In this document: positions 52,301 through 63,877 of the stretch, in pieces
Layout: the number at the start of each line of letters is the position of its first letter
How positions within the stretch are numbered: the first letter of the stretch is position 1
Assembly: GCA_021396245.1 (NCBI GenBank)
Contig: WNYE01000039.1
Span: 1-64,000 of the forward strand
Source: Sporothrix humicola
Lineage: Eukaryota; Ascomycota; Sordariomycetes; Ophiostomatales; Ophiostomataceae
Direction of reading: 5' to 3'
DNA length: 64,000 bases
Made by a program: the position numbers and the translations under genes
The notes under the pieces: model-generated
Seen by the model: the letters and a program-made list of their open reading frames with translations, nothing else
Told to the model about the DNA's origin: nothing
Databases searched by the model: none

Positions 52301-55300
52301 AATTTTTTATTGAAATAAAAATAAATAAAACAAAAAAGATGGCTTGAATTGATGCGCCTGGCCGATCTGCTCCACGAACGGCGGATACAGATCAGTGATC
52401 ACGGACCAGGGACACAGACCACAAGCCATTGACTGACGGACCGCGGCCGACGTGGAACATCTCGGCCAGCCATGCAATATTTTGCTGTTCCGTGCATATG
52501 TGCCGATTCAAAACGTATGAAGTATCCTGGATAACTCCGTATCTTGATAATAGACACCGAAAGGGCGGATTAGAAGGGGAAAAAAGCGCCTCCTTGTCGG
52601 ACAGACTATTTTCGGACGACAGACATCCCGGGCCCAAGGAGACAGTTCCTTGCTAATAACCAACTCACTTTTTCTCGGGTACCAACAGACATGGCAGACA
52701 TGGCAGACACAAAATCCAACAGACAACGGACAACAGACACGACAAGGACGCTATCCTGGCCATGCCGTCGCCTTCAAGATCTCCCTTGTTGCCCCCGTCG
52801 TAAGTTTTGATGCTCGTGCCGGGGAATCTCTTCACCGGGCCGGGGAAGATACTTTGTACATGATTTTCTTTGCTTGTATGTCGTATTTTGTGTGCTCGTG
52901 TGTGCCTACGATGCGAGGTTTTTACAGCTTTGCACATCATTTTTCAGCTCTTTGTTTGCAGTTTTCTGTGTTTTCTTCATTTATCTCGTGCGCAGTTTTT
53001 CTTCTTTCGTCACTCTTTGCCATTTCGATCGACCTGGTCTGCAGCAGACCTGAGCAAACTGCTGCAACTTCACAGCAAAAAATACGTTCATCACGTCCTG
53101 GCGCCCACCCAACACCCACAATTGCGTCCACATAAAAGTGCAAAAACGACAGAAAAACACACAAAGCCACACAAAAACGACAACTGACAAAAACCCAAGG
53201 TCCACATCCTTGGGATTCGTTTTTATTTCTCGTCTTCCTGGAACTTGCCGGGGGACAGCACACAACAGGGAGGATTCAGCACCCTGTCGCCATCTTTTTG
53301 ATGTCGATCAGTGTCAGCTTTTGGGCTCGATTTTCTCTTTATCCTTTCGTCTCCTCCTCGTCCCCTCGTTTCTTCGGCGAGCACTCCGTAGTCGCTCTCG
53401 TGAGCTGGGATTGGCCCCGTTCCTCTTTCTGGATATTGAAAAGGCGTGCTTAGTCGTGCCTCTTGGGTTGTGTACTTGCTCTCCTCTGGTCACGCATATT
53501 CTTGTGCCTCGCTGAATTTGATGGCCCCCTCATCTGATCTTATCGTGCGTCCCAACCCCCGCGCGTATGCAGGAAGGCCATCCCTGCTGGGCACCTGGGC
53601 CGTCTAGGCTCTGGGGCCTCGAGGTATCGAGATGTCTCGAGGGTATGTATCTCGGGGCAGGCAATCGTGGCTTGGCCCAGCTGAACTCTCACCTCGTTGG
53701 GCACCGTCTCGATTGTCTTGACTCTCCAGGTTCTGGTTCGGTCTGGTCTGACTGAAAGATGTCCCTGCAGCAGTGCAGCATGGTGGCGACGCCAACAAAC
53801 GATGATTCCGTAGTGCTGCAACGCCAACATTGACTTTTGATACTTTTTTGACTTGCATTGCCTAATTGCCCTGAAAGACAGGGAGAGACAGAGGGACAGA
53901 GGGACAGTGGGACAGGGGAGGGGATGTCCCACTGCAACCCTTTCCAAGCAAAATGGTGCAATTTAGGGCATTTTCCAGTCCTCCTGGGCTACGGGTTCCG
54001 GCCGGGGACGCCTGCACGGTTGATGTCCTGCGCGGCGTTGTCCCTAGCGCAGGAAAAATATCATAAAAAATACAGGAAAAAAGAAACTAAATACGGGACA
54101 AAGACGAAAAAAAGGAAGTGAAGGAAGAGGCACAGGAAGGAAATACAATGGTGAGATACGCTTTTGGGCAGAACTCCCATCAGGTCCTTGTGGAGGAGCA
54201 ATCCACAACGAACGCAACGGCAAAAGGCCACTAAAAAAGGCACAAGTCGCTAAAGTCACTAAAAGGTAACGTGTGAACGTGTCGGACATGTGTGCTCGCT
54301 GATGGGGGCCATGTGCGCTGAGCTGTAGCGCACTGACGGTGTATTAATTTCTTCTTCTTTTCTTTTTTCCTTTCTTTTAGGGATGTTTAGGGGCTACCTC
54401 GGCCTGTTTTAGAGAGTTTTAGGACTGGCCTGGCAGGTCTAGGCGGTTTTAGGGCATCTGGGCTGTGCTCGTTGTTTCCTTTTTCTCGGTTTCAACAGTC
54501 TCTTTCCTAGAAGTGAAAAAGTAGCCTCCTGGGCGCATCTTCCGTCATAAACGATGCCTTTTTAGGGCACCGTTTCCCCAGAAGCAGTAATTCAAAACCC
54601 TGTAGCGTGACGTGGCGCACACGACACGAGGGACAAGAGAAACCCCATATTGCTCACAGTGGGAAACATGAAAGAAGAAATGAACTGAGAGGGCACACAA
54701 GACAGGTCTCGACAGTTTGATCACTTTTGGTCTGTGTGCAGATGTATTTGTAGCAAAGTACTGCATCTGCAACTGCAACTGCATGTGTATTGTGTCGTAA
54801 TAGTGTGTGCCACCCTCCGTTTGTCTCTTTTTGGCGTAAAAAATACGCCATAAGACACTGACAAGACATTGACAGGGCCCTCGTATGGCCCTATCCAGCA
54901 GGATGGGCACGAAGGGACACAGGCACATGTATCCCGCAGTTTGTCGTAAATTACCACTGTTCAGTGGCTGGATTACGAACAGGTCCTCGAATTCAATATT
55001 AAATAGTCAATGACGGATCTGAATGCTCAAATGGGACGCCGTTTCTGCTCGTTTCTGACGGCTTGGTGTGGGAGAGCACGTTTTGCTGCAAGGTCAATTA
55101 AATCAAATACGAAATAAAATCAAATATAAGCAAATGGCACTAAAAGCAATGCAACAACGTGCCTTCCTCGTTTCCTGCGCGCGTTGGCGTGCTGTCGGCC
55201 CTGCTGGACTGCACCTTCTTTTATTTTCCGCTTTGCCACGCGGCGATCACTGTGAGTAAGGGCTTTTCGCTCTTTTCGCTTGTTTCCTTTTCATCCTTCA

Positions 55301-56700
55301 GGCTCTCTCCCTCGCCCACAATCCACAATAGGGAAAGTACCTCCCGTGTATCTTCATTTACAGCACCCGCCCGACGGAGCGCTCTCCTCCCTTTCCCCTG
55401 GTCACGACGCATCTTCATTCAAAACCTGCCATCTTGGCACCAGTGTCGATTGTATTAATGGCCCGCGGCACAGCAGTTGCATTGTCTTGAGACAGGTTCT
55501 TTTTTATTGTTGGACTCGGTCAGTACCTTGAATAGGTGACAATTTGCTCCGTGCTAAATGGGCCAAAAAACTGCTAGCGGACCATGGGACGGCGGCATCA
55601 CGTGGCAAGCCTTTGTGCACATTTTTGGACTTTGGTGCGATTTATTCATAATGCAGTGGTGAATGCACACAATACCGAGCCTATTGTGGGTACCTTCCCT
55701 ATTCAGCGCACATTTACGTCTCTTGTGCCATGCGCTGCGGCACAGGACCCTCTTTTTACCGAGTAAATAGTCTATTGTCCTTGCTATTCTGCTTGTAGTA
55801 TTCCCCCCAAAAGCCCAATAGTAGATGCTGTGGTGGCCCCCTCTATTCAATTCTGGGCCATTCTGCCCTCCTTGGCAGTGCTCACCCCCTTTTCGACATC
55901 TCTTGTTTCCCTCTCGGAGGCAAAAGCGAGCGAAAAAAACGTGCTGGCCTTCCATCCCTAGTGGCGGCCGGATGGTCCCACTTTTCTTTCTTCGGGTCCC
56001 CTCTTTCCTAATTTTCATTCGTGTTTCCCACTGTTTCCTCTGGTGTAATTGCATTGTGTGCCTGTATTTGCTGGTATTGCACAGTGTGTTCTGGCCTGGC
56101 CTTTTGTTCCCACCACTTGTCTGCACAACTGCAACGCACAAACTGCTGCACCTCTGCCCATTGAACCATTGTCTGTTGAATGTATCGGGGCCTTATTCGC
56201 AGGTACCGTCTGTACCTGTACTCGTGCCTCCTGCATGGCACTGCTTTTGTCCTCTCCCACATGTGCGTCGACGCGCATTGCAGTTACGCACTGTCGAGGA
56301 TCGTCTTTTCCCATGCGCCCCGACCCATTGGCCACACCCGTCAGCATGCGCCTTCGATTGAGCATTCGACCAAGCCTGCACATTGAGAGGACTGCAAAAA
56401 CGGTGAGGCTTCAATTGAGAAACGTCCATAGTAATAGGTCGTAGAAACCAAACAATCGCACCCGGTTCGGCTTTGAGCATTTCCACAATTCCATCTTTTG
56501 TTTGCTCTTTCCATACTTTTGGGCCAGGCCAGCCCCCCGTAGCCCATCGTCCATCGCTCTTTCCTTCTGTTCCCCCCTCCTCGCTCACTTCCTGCTAAAA
56601 ATTCTCCACTCCACCACACACCACACGCCCCCCCTGTCAAAAGACACGCCCACGCCCACCCACCCTTCACGCTACTTGCCTGGTCTGCCATGCGCTTCGT

Positions 56701-57915
56701 CCGGGGACCGAATCGTTCGCTAGATTAACTTCCCTCCTTCCCTTTTGCACTGTCGCTCCTCGTTCCTTCCTCACTTTGCCTATTGTGCTTTGTATCTTTT
56801 TCCCTTTTGTTCGTACCCTCCCCGGCCCTCGAATTCTTATTCTTCTATTCTCTTTTTTCAAGTCTTCAGTATTCTTTGCATTCTGTCGGCCTCTCTCTCC
56901 GCCTTGGACTATTCAACTCACTAGGAGAACAAGACTGTAGTACTAGGGCTTCCCCGAGCCTGCTACTATTCTTTATTCTTTATTATCGACACCGGCGCTC
57001 TGTTCTTCCTCTCCTTTCCCTCTTTTCCCCTCCTTTTCTACTTCTTACCGTTCCTCCTATTTCTTTCTTTTCCCTCTTTTCCTCTCTCCCCTTCTTTAAT
57101 TTCTGCATCTGTTGGAACCGTATTTGTTATCGGCCTCGATTTCGACATCGACGACTTCTTCGATCTGCTTTCTTTTCGACACGCTCTCCTTTACCATATC
57201 GTCGACGGATCGCAGCACATTCTCTACCACGCTTTTACCTTTTTACGACCAACCAGTTCTCAGCATCCAGTTTGCTTTGCAACCATCCCACGGCAACTGG
57301 CGCAATAGCATCGCATCGCACTTCTCGCCCTCTCGCCTTTGAAATCTTTTGCGACCCGGCACACAATTTCTTTCTGCCCTCGCAGTACCCGAGACTCGAC
57401 CCATTGGACACGGCCCCCTGCCTGTATCTTTGTGCGCTGTGTATTTCGACACACAACGCATACATATATACACGCCCCTCGCTCTCCTCTGCGGTCTTCC
57501 TGCTCTTTTGCCTCTCTCGGTTAACCTCAACTTTGCTCGGCTCGCCCTTTTTCTGCGTCGTTGTGCTACCGGTACTCATCTCGTGTGTTTGTTGAAAATT
57601 CGCCGAGAAACCAGAGACAACGGGAAGAAAGTGGACTCGGCAAAAAATCGACCAGACGAAAAAATCTGACGAAATAATTCGACATATCGAAGTACCATGC
57701 GCCGTGATTGAACGTCTAATTTAATTCGTCTGCAATTTCGACTCCTTCTACTCGCCAACCAGCATATCCTATATCATCCATAGACGTTTCCTTTTTTCCC
57801 ATTGACGAATAAGCATTCCAACTCTCTCAAAAACGAACGACACACCTCGAAACCCACTAGAATCTGCGCATCGTTACCACGATCGCGACCTCACATCATC
57901 CCTCGTTCGGAAGAC
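56701..57915 (+). promoter_or_regulatory. Pyrimidine-rich 5' leader of the bHLH gene
   Basis: About 1.2 kb directly before the bHLH start codon is dominated by CTTT and TTCC runs, with few A or G bases over the first 500 bases. A long frame without coding character is open here as a by-product of the composition. It is probably promoter plus a long 5' UTR. Confidence 0.5.
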
Positions 57916-59693
57916 ATGGAGCAGCAAGCAGTTGCTACCCAGAAGCTGCCTGCTGGTCTTGCTGGCGTTCTCAACTCTCCTGACATTAACCGCGACTCTG
58001 CATACTATTCCAGTACGGATGCTTCTAGCAAGCGTATGTCTTTGCATCTCCCTTCTTCCCCATCACCATTCTCGCTCTCTGCTCGCCTTGAGCATCTGGC
58101 CACTGGCTTCAAGTTCATGCCCATTATCTTCATTGCCATTGTCTGCCGCTTTTAGGGCACATAGTTCGAGGGGCTTGCAAGCGCTAACCTTATTTTTTTC
58201 TTTGTTCTCTTGATTTAGACACATCAACAGCATCTTGTGTAGGCCTTGGATCCGCACCCCCGTCCACATCTTCAGCATCGCTCCGCGGCACTCCTTCCCA
58301 CATGGATAAGACACCGTCCCCGACGGCCGCGGCCCACCTTCTGCCGCAGCCACTGCTCTCGCCGTCGACAAGCAGCATGAGCGTGGCCTCGATCGTCTCA
58401 CCGACTACGCCCAGCAGCGGCGACCTGCGCCGCCTGACCATTGATCGCCCGCAGTCGCTCGAGTCGGCCCCTAACAGCGCCTCGCTCTCGGCCGCCGCCG
58501 AGTACGACCACATGGCTCGCCGCGAGAGCGTTGATTCCCGCATCAATCAAGGTATCACCGATTTGCGTCTCGGCGGCAACTCGCCCTACGGCACCCACAA
58601 CCACTCGACAACGTCCGTCCACACCACCCAGAACAGCCACAGCAGCTACCAGGCCCAGCAGCGCCAGCCGCGCACCGGACTCGACAGCCTGTCGGTGCAC
58701 CGCATCTCCAATGGCTACCAGCCAAGCGCAGAGCGGAACCCTAACCCAGCAGACAACCAGAACAAGGCAGTCCGGACAGCACCTGCAATTACCGGCCCCG
58801 CCATTAGCCAGATCGCACGCGCCGCCGAGCCCACCAAGGGTCAGGCTTGGGCTTTCCCCGAAGAGGAGATCCAGCGCCTGCCCTCGGCAGCCAGCCAGTC
58901 GTTTGTCGATTCGCGTCGCAGTAGCATTGCCGACTCGCTCGCCAGCAGCCAGTTCACCACAGAATCCCGCCTGCCAAACGGCCAGCGCCGTTTCGATGAC
59001 CAGGCCTCCAGCCGTCTCGGCCCCCATGACGGACCCAACGAGAACGTCGACTATCATCAGAACCAGCGTCTCTCGGGTGCGTCTGGCGAGTACCCGACCA
59101 CACACCACCACGCCCTCCAGCACAAGCAGATCGACGATCTCCAGGCTGAGACGGGCAGCCTCCACGCCGGCTCGCAGCCTTACAGCAGAACGCCCGAGCT
59201 GCGCATCAGTCACAAGCTCGCCGAGCGCAAGCGCCGGACCGAGATGAAGGAGCTTTTTGAGCAGCTTCGTGACCTTATGCCCCAAGAGCGCGGTAGCAAG
59301 GCGAGCAAGTGGGAGATCCTGACCAAGGCTATCACTGAGCACCAGCGTCTGCAGGATACTGTCCGCTCCGCTACTCAGCATTCGAATGCCATTGCCAGCG
59401 ACATGGCCGCCATCAAGAACGAACTGCACTCCCTGCGCATGGAGAACCAGCAGCTCCGCGCCGACATGGCCAACATGCAGTCTAACGGCCAGGCACCGCA
59501 TGGTGTGTCGGACCCTTTTGCTCGCGGTCCGCCAGGTGCCCGTGATAATAGCCAGCAGTTGCCGCCACTGCGGGCGCTTAGCGGAGGCCTGCCGCCCCCG
59601 ACATCCCAGCCGCCGCCACCAGAGTCTATGACGGGCGTTCAGTACGACCACTCAAGAGCAAATGGCTTCCGCCCACAGATGGACCGGTTCTAG
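57916..59693 (+). CDS. bHLH transcription factor, 530 aa
   Basis: A nuclear, dimerising DNA-binding regulator. Exons 57916-58033 and 58219-59693 are joined through a 185-bp intron (donor C|GTATGT, branch GCTAAC near 58183, acceptor GATTTAG). The first in-frame ATG is 57916. Residues 1-365 are disordered, rich in Ser/Gln/Asn/His. The bHLH spans about 368-422: basic region HKLAERKRR (H371, E375, R379), helix 1 EMKELFEQLRDLMP, loop QERGSKAS, helix 2 KWEILTKAITEHQRLQDTV. A heptad-like helix continues to about 461 (IKNELHSLRMENQQLRADM), so it is bHLH-zipper-like. The H-E-R pattern predicts class B recognition of CACGTG. It resembles fungal factors annotated as GlcD-gamma-type; no specific pathway can be assigned. 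A Pro-rich tail follows. Confidence 0.92.
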
Positions 59694-61461
59694 TGCAACC
59701 ATACCTATGCGGAGCTGCGTTGAACGGTCTATCTGCTTTGCTTTATTTTCCTTTTACTCTCTTTACCATTTTCGGTCATTTCGGCAACGGTGCGACTGGG
59801 GTTTTCGGTGGGCGCGGCGGCTCTCTTCTTCATAACGAAGTGACCCCTCCGTCTGGTCATTTCTCTGGTCTCTGGTTCTTTTTTCCTACTTGATATCTGC
59901 TTTTGTATCACCATTGGCGTTGCGTGTGCTTTCTTATCTGCTTTCTACTCACCCCGGATGTTGTGGACTTAAAAAATGTTTCTTTTCACTGTTCTCCCAA
60001 CAATCCTCACAATTGTTTCTTCTTTCCCTTTCATCTCTCTTTTCTATTTTCTATTCTTCCCGTTTCCCTCTTCTGAGGCCGGTGTGGCTATCTCCTTTTC
60101 CCGTTGTTTGTTCAACCATGGCGTTGCTCACTTTACTTTCTTTTGTCACTTTCTTCGTCAATTAGGTTATTTCAAATGCCTTGGCTTTGACATATATTTT
60201 CTTTTTCTTTCTCCTTCTTCACCTTTTCTATTCACAACTACCCTTTGCGGTTGCCCTATTGTTTACTTTTTATTGACCAGCACCGCACATTTATCACTGT
60301 CCTACTTTTCCTATGTATGTGCCTTTGCTTATATTTTCCCTTTTCTTTTTCACTTTCTTATCCTCTGCTTGCTTGTTTGTTTGTCCTCATTTCTTGTTTT
60401 TCTACTTTCTCTTTATCTACGGAACACCCCGTTTATTTATATCTTATATACCTTGCACGGCATTTCTTGGTGTCCGCTGCATGTTGTATTGTTGTATATC
60501 TGAGGGAGTGAAATGGGGGGGAAGAATTGAGGACATCTGACTGGATTGATGTTTTATTCTCAAGGAGGGATGAATTGAGGAGGACAGGAACAAAGATACC
60601 ACGCGATTTATGCGAATGAAGCGCCACCCTTTTTTATAAGTTTTCCTTGAACAAAAAAAAAACTATTCAAAATACTCTTGCTTCTCAACATGTGATTTTA
60701 TGTGTGACGAAGCCACATGGCGCATCAAACAGTGCATATTTAAGAATGAAGACAAAAAATTCTTACCTGCGTCCATTTGTGAGGTATCTCGATGACCAGC
60801 CTTGAAACGAAAGCTCGTAAAATAAATGCTCATGTTTGCCTTGGCAAATATCACGAAAGCATGTCCAAGAAAGGGGTTTTTGGGGCACTTTCATTAGTGT
60901 CGTTTGTCATGGGGCAGTCAGGCTCCTCAGCCGAGCCAGGCCTGGCCACACTCGATGCCCCAGAGCCAATTAGTGCTATTTTTACCAACTGAGGCTACGT
61001 AGCTTGGAAAATCCTCCACCCTTTTCTACACGCATCGTCACAGGCCAGAAAGGTTAATTCAACTCTTTGACGCGACTTCATCAACCGACATCCAACAACC
61101 GCGTTTTCTTCACCACTTCCGGTCTGATGCATCTATACTGAATATACGAACATATACTACTGCCACTCATTTGGTTCTCCGCCTTAGAAACTTCATAACA
61201 CAAATTTGCCCGACTCCGTGTCCGATCTCGAACTCCTTTTCCTTTTATCGACAGCTCTGACGACTGGCCACGAACTTACGACAATCCCGTCATCGAGAAT
61301 GCGGCGGCCTGTCCTGCCCCGGACAGTTTCTTTTGTTACTTTTGCGCCAAACTTTTAAGGAGCTTGTTCGCTTGACCTCCTTTATCCGACACATCCTTTT
61401 CTTCCGGGCCGCCCCCGGCTCGACATTGTCCCTCCTCCTCTTCCTCCTCCATCCTTTCCAC
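59694..61461. other. Intergenic region, 1.8 kb
   Basis: The first 900 bases are T+C-rich, probably a long 3' UTR of the bHLH gene (59694 to about 60500). An A-rich patch follows near 60650. Then comes a promoter/leader region of the GT69 gene containing a short upstream ORF (61299-61358). No further gene is supported. Confidence 0.5.
61299..61358 (+). promoter_or_regulatory. Upstream ORF of the GT69 gene (19 codons)
   Basis: ATG at 61299 opens a 19-codon frame ending TAA at 61358, 103 bp before the main ATG and in a different frame. If the leader extends this far, it would reduce or modulate translation of the main frame. An alternative is a mis-assigned first exon, but no convincing donor lies inside it. 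Confidence 0.35.
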
Positions 61462-62883
61462 ATGCTCTTCCGACCACGGCTGCTGCGGCACCGGTCGCGC
61501 AAATACCAGCGGCCCGTCCTCTACACGCTGCTGGCCCTCTTCCTCCTCGACGCATGGCGCATTCTCCGCAGCCGCGCACCAACAATACGAACTCCTTTAG
61601 ACAGCACTACAAATTCACAAGCTCAAGAAGATGCGCCACGAACAAAACCGTCCGTGTTTATTGTCTCAGTACACCGCAATACCGAAGAGATTCTGAGGTC
61701 GGCATGGATCGAGAACCTGGTCAAGCTCGTCGACCATTTAGGCCACGACAATGTCTACGTGTCGGCCGTCGAGTCCGGCTCGCAAGACCACACCAAGGAC
61801 GCCCTGCTCGACCTCAAGATGCAGCTGGGCGCCCGCGGTGTCGCGCACACGATCGAGCTCGGCACGACCGTGTGGGAGCAGCTCGACGAGCTGTATGCGT
61901 GGCCGGACCCCGACACGCCGGCGTCAGAGCGGCCCGGCTGGATCTGGGACCACGAGGAGAAGCACTTTGCGCTGCGGCGAATTCCGTACCTGGCGCGGGT
62001 GCGCAACCAGGCGATGGCGCCACTCCTAACACAGGCCGAGGGGGCCACCCCCAAAAAGTACGACCGTGTGCTGTGGATCAACGATGTGGCCTTTGACGTG
62101 GAGGACGTCATGACGCTGCTGGACACGCGAGGTGGACACTATGCAGCAGCGTGCGCCATGGACTTCAAGGCGTACCCGCTGTACTATGACACCTTTGCGC
62201 TGCGCGACGCCGACGGCGACAAGGCCGTTTCCCCCCACTGGCCGTGGTTCCGGTCCGGCGAGGCCCGCGCCGACGTCCGCGCCGGACGCCCTGTGCGTGT
62301 CCAGTCCTGCTGGAACGGCATGGTGGTCTTTGACGCGCAGCCGTTTTACGACACCACGGCCAGCGCCACCACCGATACCAATGCACATAGTCACAAGGGT
62401 GACGCTCACAAGCCTACACCCCTACTCTTCCGCGGCGTCGAAGACAGCCTGGCCGAGTTCCACCTCGAGGGCAGCGAGTGCTGCCTGATCCACGCCGACA
62501 ACCCGCAGTCGCGCTTTGCCGACGTGCCGTCGTCCTACTCACGGTCGCGCCGAAGCGAGGGGACAGACTCAGACGCTGGCAAGAATATTGGCGTCTGGCT
62601 CAACCCCAACGTCCGCGTCGCCTACAGTCTGCCTGTGTACAAACAGGTCCGCGGCGCCGTGTTCCCCGGCGGATTGGCGGCCGTGCGCGGCGCGTGGATG
62701 AACCGGTGGGAGCGCGCGCGGAGCCACGTGCAGTTTGCCCTCGAAAGCCAGACGGTCCTGAACCGGCTGCGGCGGTGGCGGTCCGAAACGCCCGCGGGCG
62801 CGCCGCCGCGCAACGAGCCCGGCGCGGTCTGCCTGATTAACGAAATGCAGATCATGTGGGAGAACGGGTGGAAGCACTTATAG
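61462..62883 (+). CDS. GT69 alpha-1,3-mannosyltransferase (CMT1-like), 473 aa
   Basis: A type II Golgi/ER membrane glycosyltransferase of family GT69, whose founder CMT1 of Cryptococcus is an alpha-1,3-mannosyltransferase; the acceptor here is unknown. From ATG 61462 there is a basic cytosolic tail (RPRLLRHRSRKYQRP), one membrane helix (about 18-34, VLYTLLALFLLDAWRIL), a short stem, and then the luminal domain. Family motifs are VFIVSVHRNTEEIL, NVYVSAVESGSQDHTKDAL, RIPYLARVRNQAMAPL, DRVLWINDVAFDVEDVMTLL, YAAACAMDFKAYPLYYDTFA and SCWNGMVVFDAQPF. The frame is open 43 codons further upstream but with no ATG, and the chosen start gives the expected topology. It is intronless and convergent with the Pmp24 gene. 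Confidence 0.92.
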   Translation: MLFRPRLLRHRSRKYQRPVLYTLLALFLLDAWRILRSRAPTIRTPLDSTTNSQAQEDAPRTKPSVFIVSVHRNTEEILRSAWIENLVKLVDHLGHDNVYVSAVESGSQDHTKDALLDLKMQLGARGVAHTIELGTTVWEQLDELYAWPDPDTPASERPGWIWDHEEKHFALRRIPYLARVRNQAMAPLLTQAEGATPKKYDRVLWINDVAFDVEDVMTLLDTRGGHYAAACAMDFKAYPLYYDTFALRDADGDKAVSPHWPWFRSGEARADVRAGRPVRVQSCWNGMVVFDAQPFYDTTASATTDTNAHSHKGDAHKPTPLLFRGVEDSLAEFHLEGSECCLIHADNPQSRFADVPSSYSRSRRSEGTDSDAGKNIGVWLNPNVRVAYSLPVYKQVRGAVFPGGLAAVRGAWMNRWERARSHVQFALESQTVLNRLRRWRSETPAGAPPRNEPGAVCLINEMQIMWENGWKHL

Positions 62884-63301
62884 ACCACATAGCATACTGT
62901 CACTGATCACGTTGTACGAAAGTGTGTTTTTAACCTTTTACTCTTTTTTTTATATCAAACTATGTATAATACCCAAGAATAAAGTTTTTGCTTTTCTCGG
63001 TTGGCGAGATTTTCAGAAGAGTTTTCAGCAAAAGCGAATAAAGAGAGACAACCACCGCCGCCCGTCTAATGCATAAGCATGATAGGTACACAAAAAAAGG
63101 AGACAAACAAAAAAGGAAATACCGTCTAAACGCCAGGTTGTAGCCCTCCCCCTGTATAAAAGATATAGACACAGGACAATGCAAGGGGAAGAGAGACACG
63201 CAGATACAGAGCGTATGCAAGTAATATACAGCAGGAAAGGAAAAGAAAGGTCATGTAGGGTCGAAATCTGAAATGGAGGCGATGTCGGGCATTGGCAGCA
63301 C
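62884..63301. other. Convergent intergenic region, 418 bp
   Basis: This lies between the 3' ends of the GT69 gene (+) and the Pmp24-like gene (-). It is A+T-rich near 62930-63000, as expected for 3' UTRs. No other element was recognised. Confidence 0.6.
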
Positions 63302-63877
63302 TTATTTATTGTGCCACAGCAGTGTCCGTAGGCTGTCCCAGTGGTCGCTCTGTACGTAAATGTAGCTCATGCTGTTGCGCAGACTCGACTGGATCTCGGC
63401 ATCGTGGTACCGGAACAGGTGCATCACCATCGCCCAGCTGCCGGCCGCAAACGCCGGCCATGCGTAGTAGCTGATCTGCTGTGATAGCGGCGGCTGCGAC
63501 ACAATCGGCAGGCCGACGCCCGGCTTGACCGTGAGCTTGGCCAGGGCCAGGATCACACGCGCAAACACGTAGATGACAATCTGCATGTTGATGGAGCTGA
63601 TCTTACCAGACCGCTTGGACCGGCCGCCAAAGATGAGGTAGCCGCCGAGCAGGCCGCCAATGAAGCTGTCGTATGTGCCTAGAAACGGGAGTATGAGTCA
63701 GAAAACGTCGGGGGACCGTGTGTGTGGAATCCCGGGGGGTGTTTGGACTCACCCTCCTTGCCGTCGGCCAGGTACTTTAATACCATGCATGTCGTCTTGT
63801 ACACAATGGCGAAGCGGGCCAGGTTGCTGGCGTGTTGTTTTGTCGCGCGGAAAACGAGGCCGCACTTTTCACGGAAT
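63302..63877 (-). CDS. pmp24: Peroxisomal membrane protein Pmp24/PXMP4, 3' part
   Basis: An integral peroxisomal membrane protein of the Tim17/Tim22/Pmp24 superfamily; its transport role is unclear. Two exons are visible: 63753-63877 and 63302-63678, separated by a 74-bp intron (donor GTGAGT, acceptor CTAG). They encode FREKCGLVFRATKQHASNLA, then YDSFIGGLLGGYLIFGG (a Gly-rich membrane segment), SSINMQIVIYVFARVILALAKL, and a C-terminus DHWDSLRTLLWHNK. The order of motifs matches animal PXMP4 (Q-x-H-x-x-NLA, FLGG, INxQI, SSMSYIY-like). An acceptor CAAACAG with a GCTAACC branch point lies upstream of the first visible exon. No good donor appears before the window edge, so the N-terminal exon(s), roughly 50-60 residues, lie to the right. 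Confidence 0.9.

Larger units (their letters stand above)
39195..56700. other. Gene-free stretch, about 17.5 kb
   Basis: No recognisable protein family appears on either strand. Long open frames exist on the minus strand (322 codons from an ATG at 45587 to 44619, and 46743-45880), but their translations are Cys- and Leu-rich without domain features and partly overlap open frames on the other strand. The stretch contains a 56-base purine tract (40194-40249), a G-quadruplex repeat (49294-49320), TACTCCGTA motifs (39877, 46623) and a cluster of TTTTAGGG octamers near 54.4-54.6 kb. I see no transposase, reverse transcriptase, tRNA or rRNA. Confidence 0.5.

Noticed and set aside
56783..57595. 270-codon frame upstream of the bHLH gene
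   Set aside because: Same compositional effect in the bHLH leader; no coding-like features.
58398..59651. 417-codon antisense frame over the bHLH gene
   Set aside because: A mirror of the high-GC third codon positions; the bHLH domain on the + strand explains the region.
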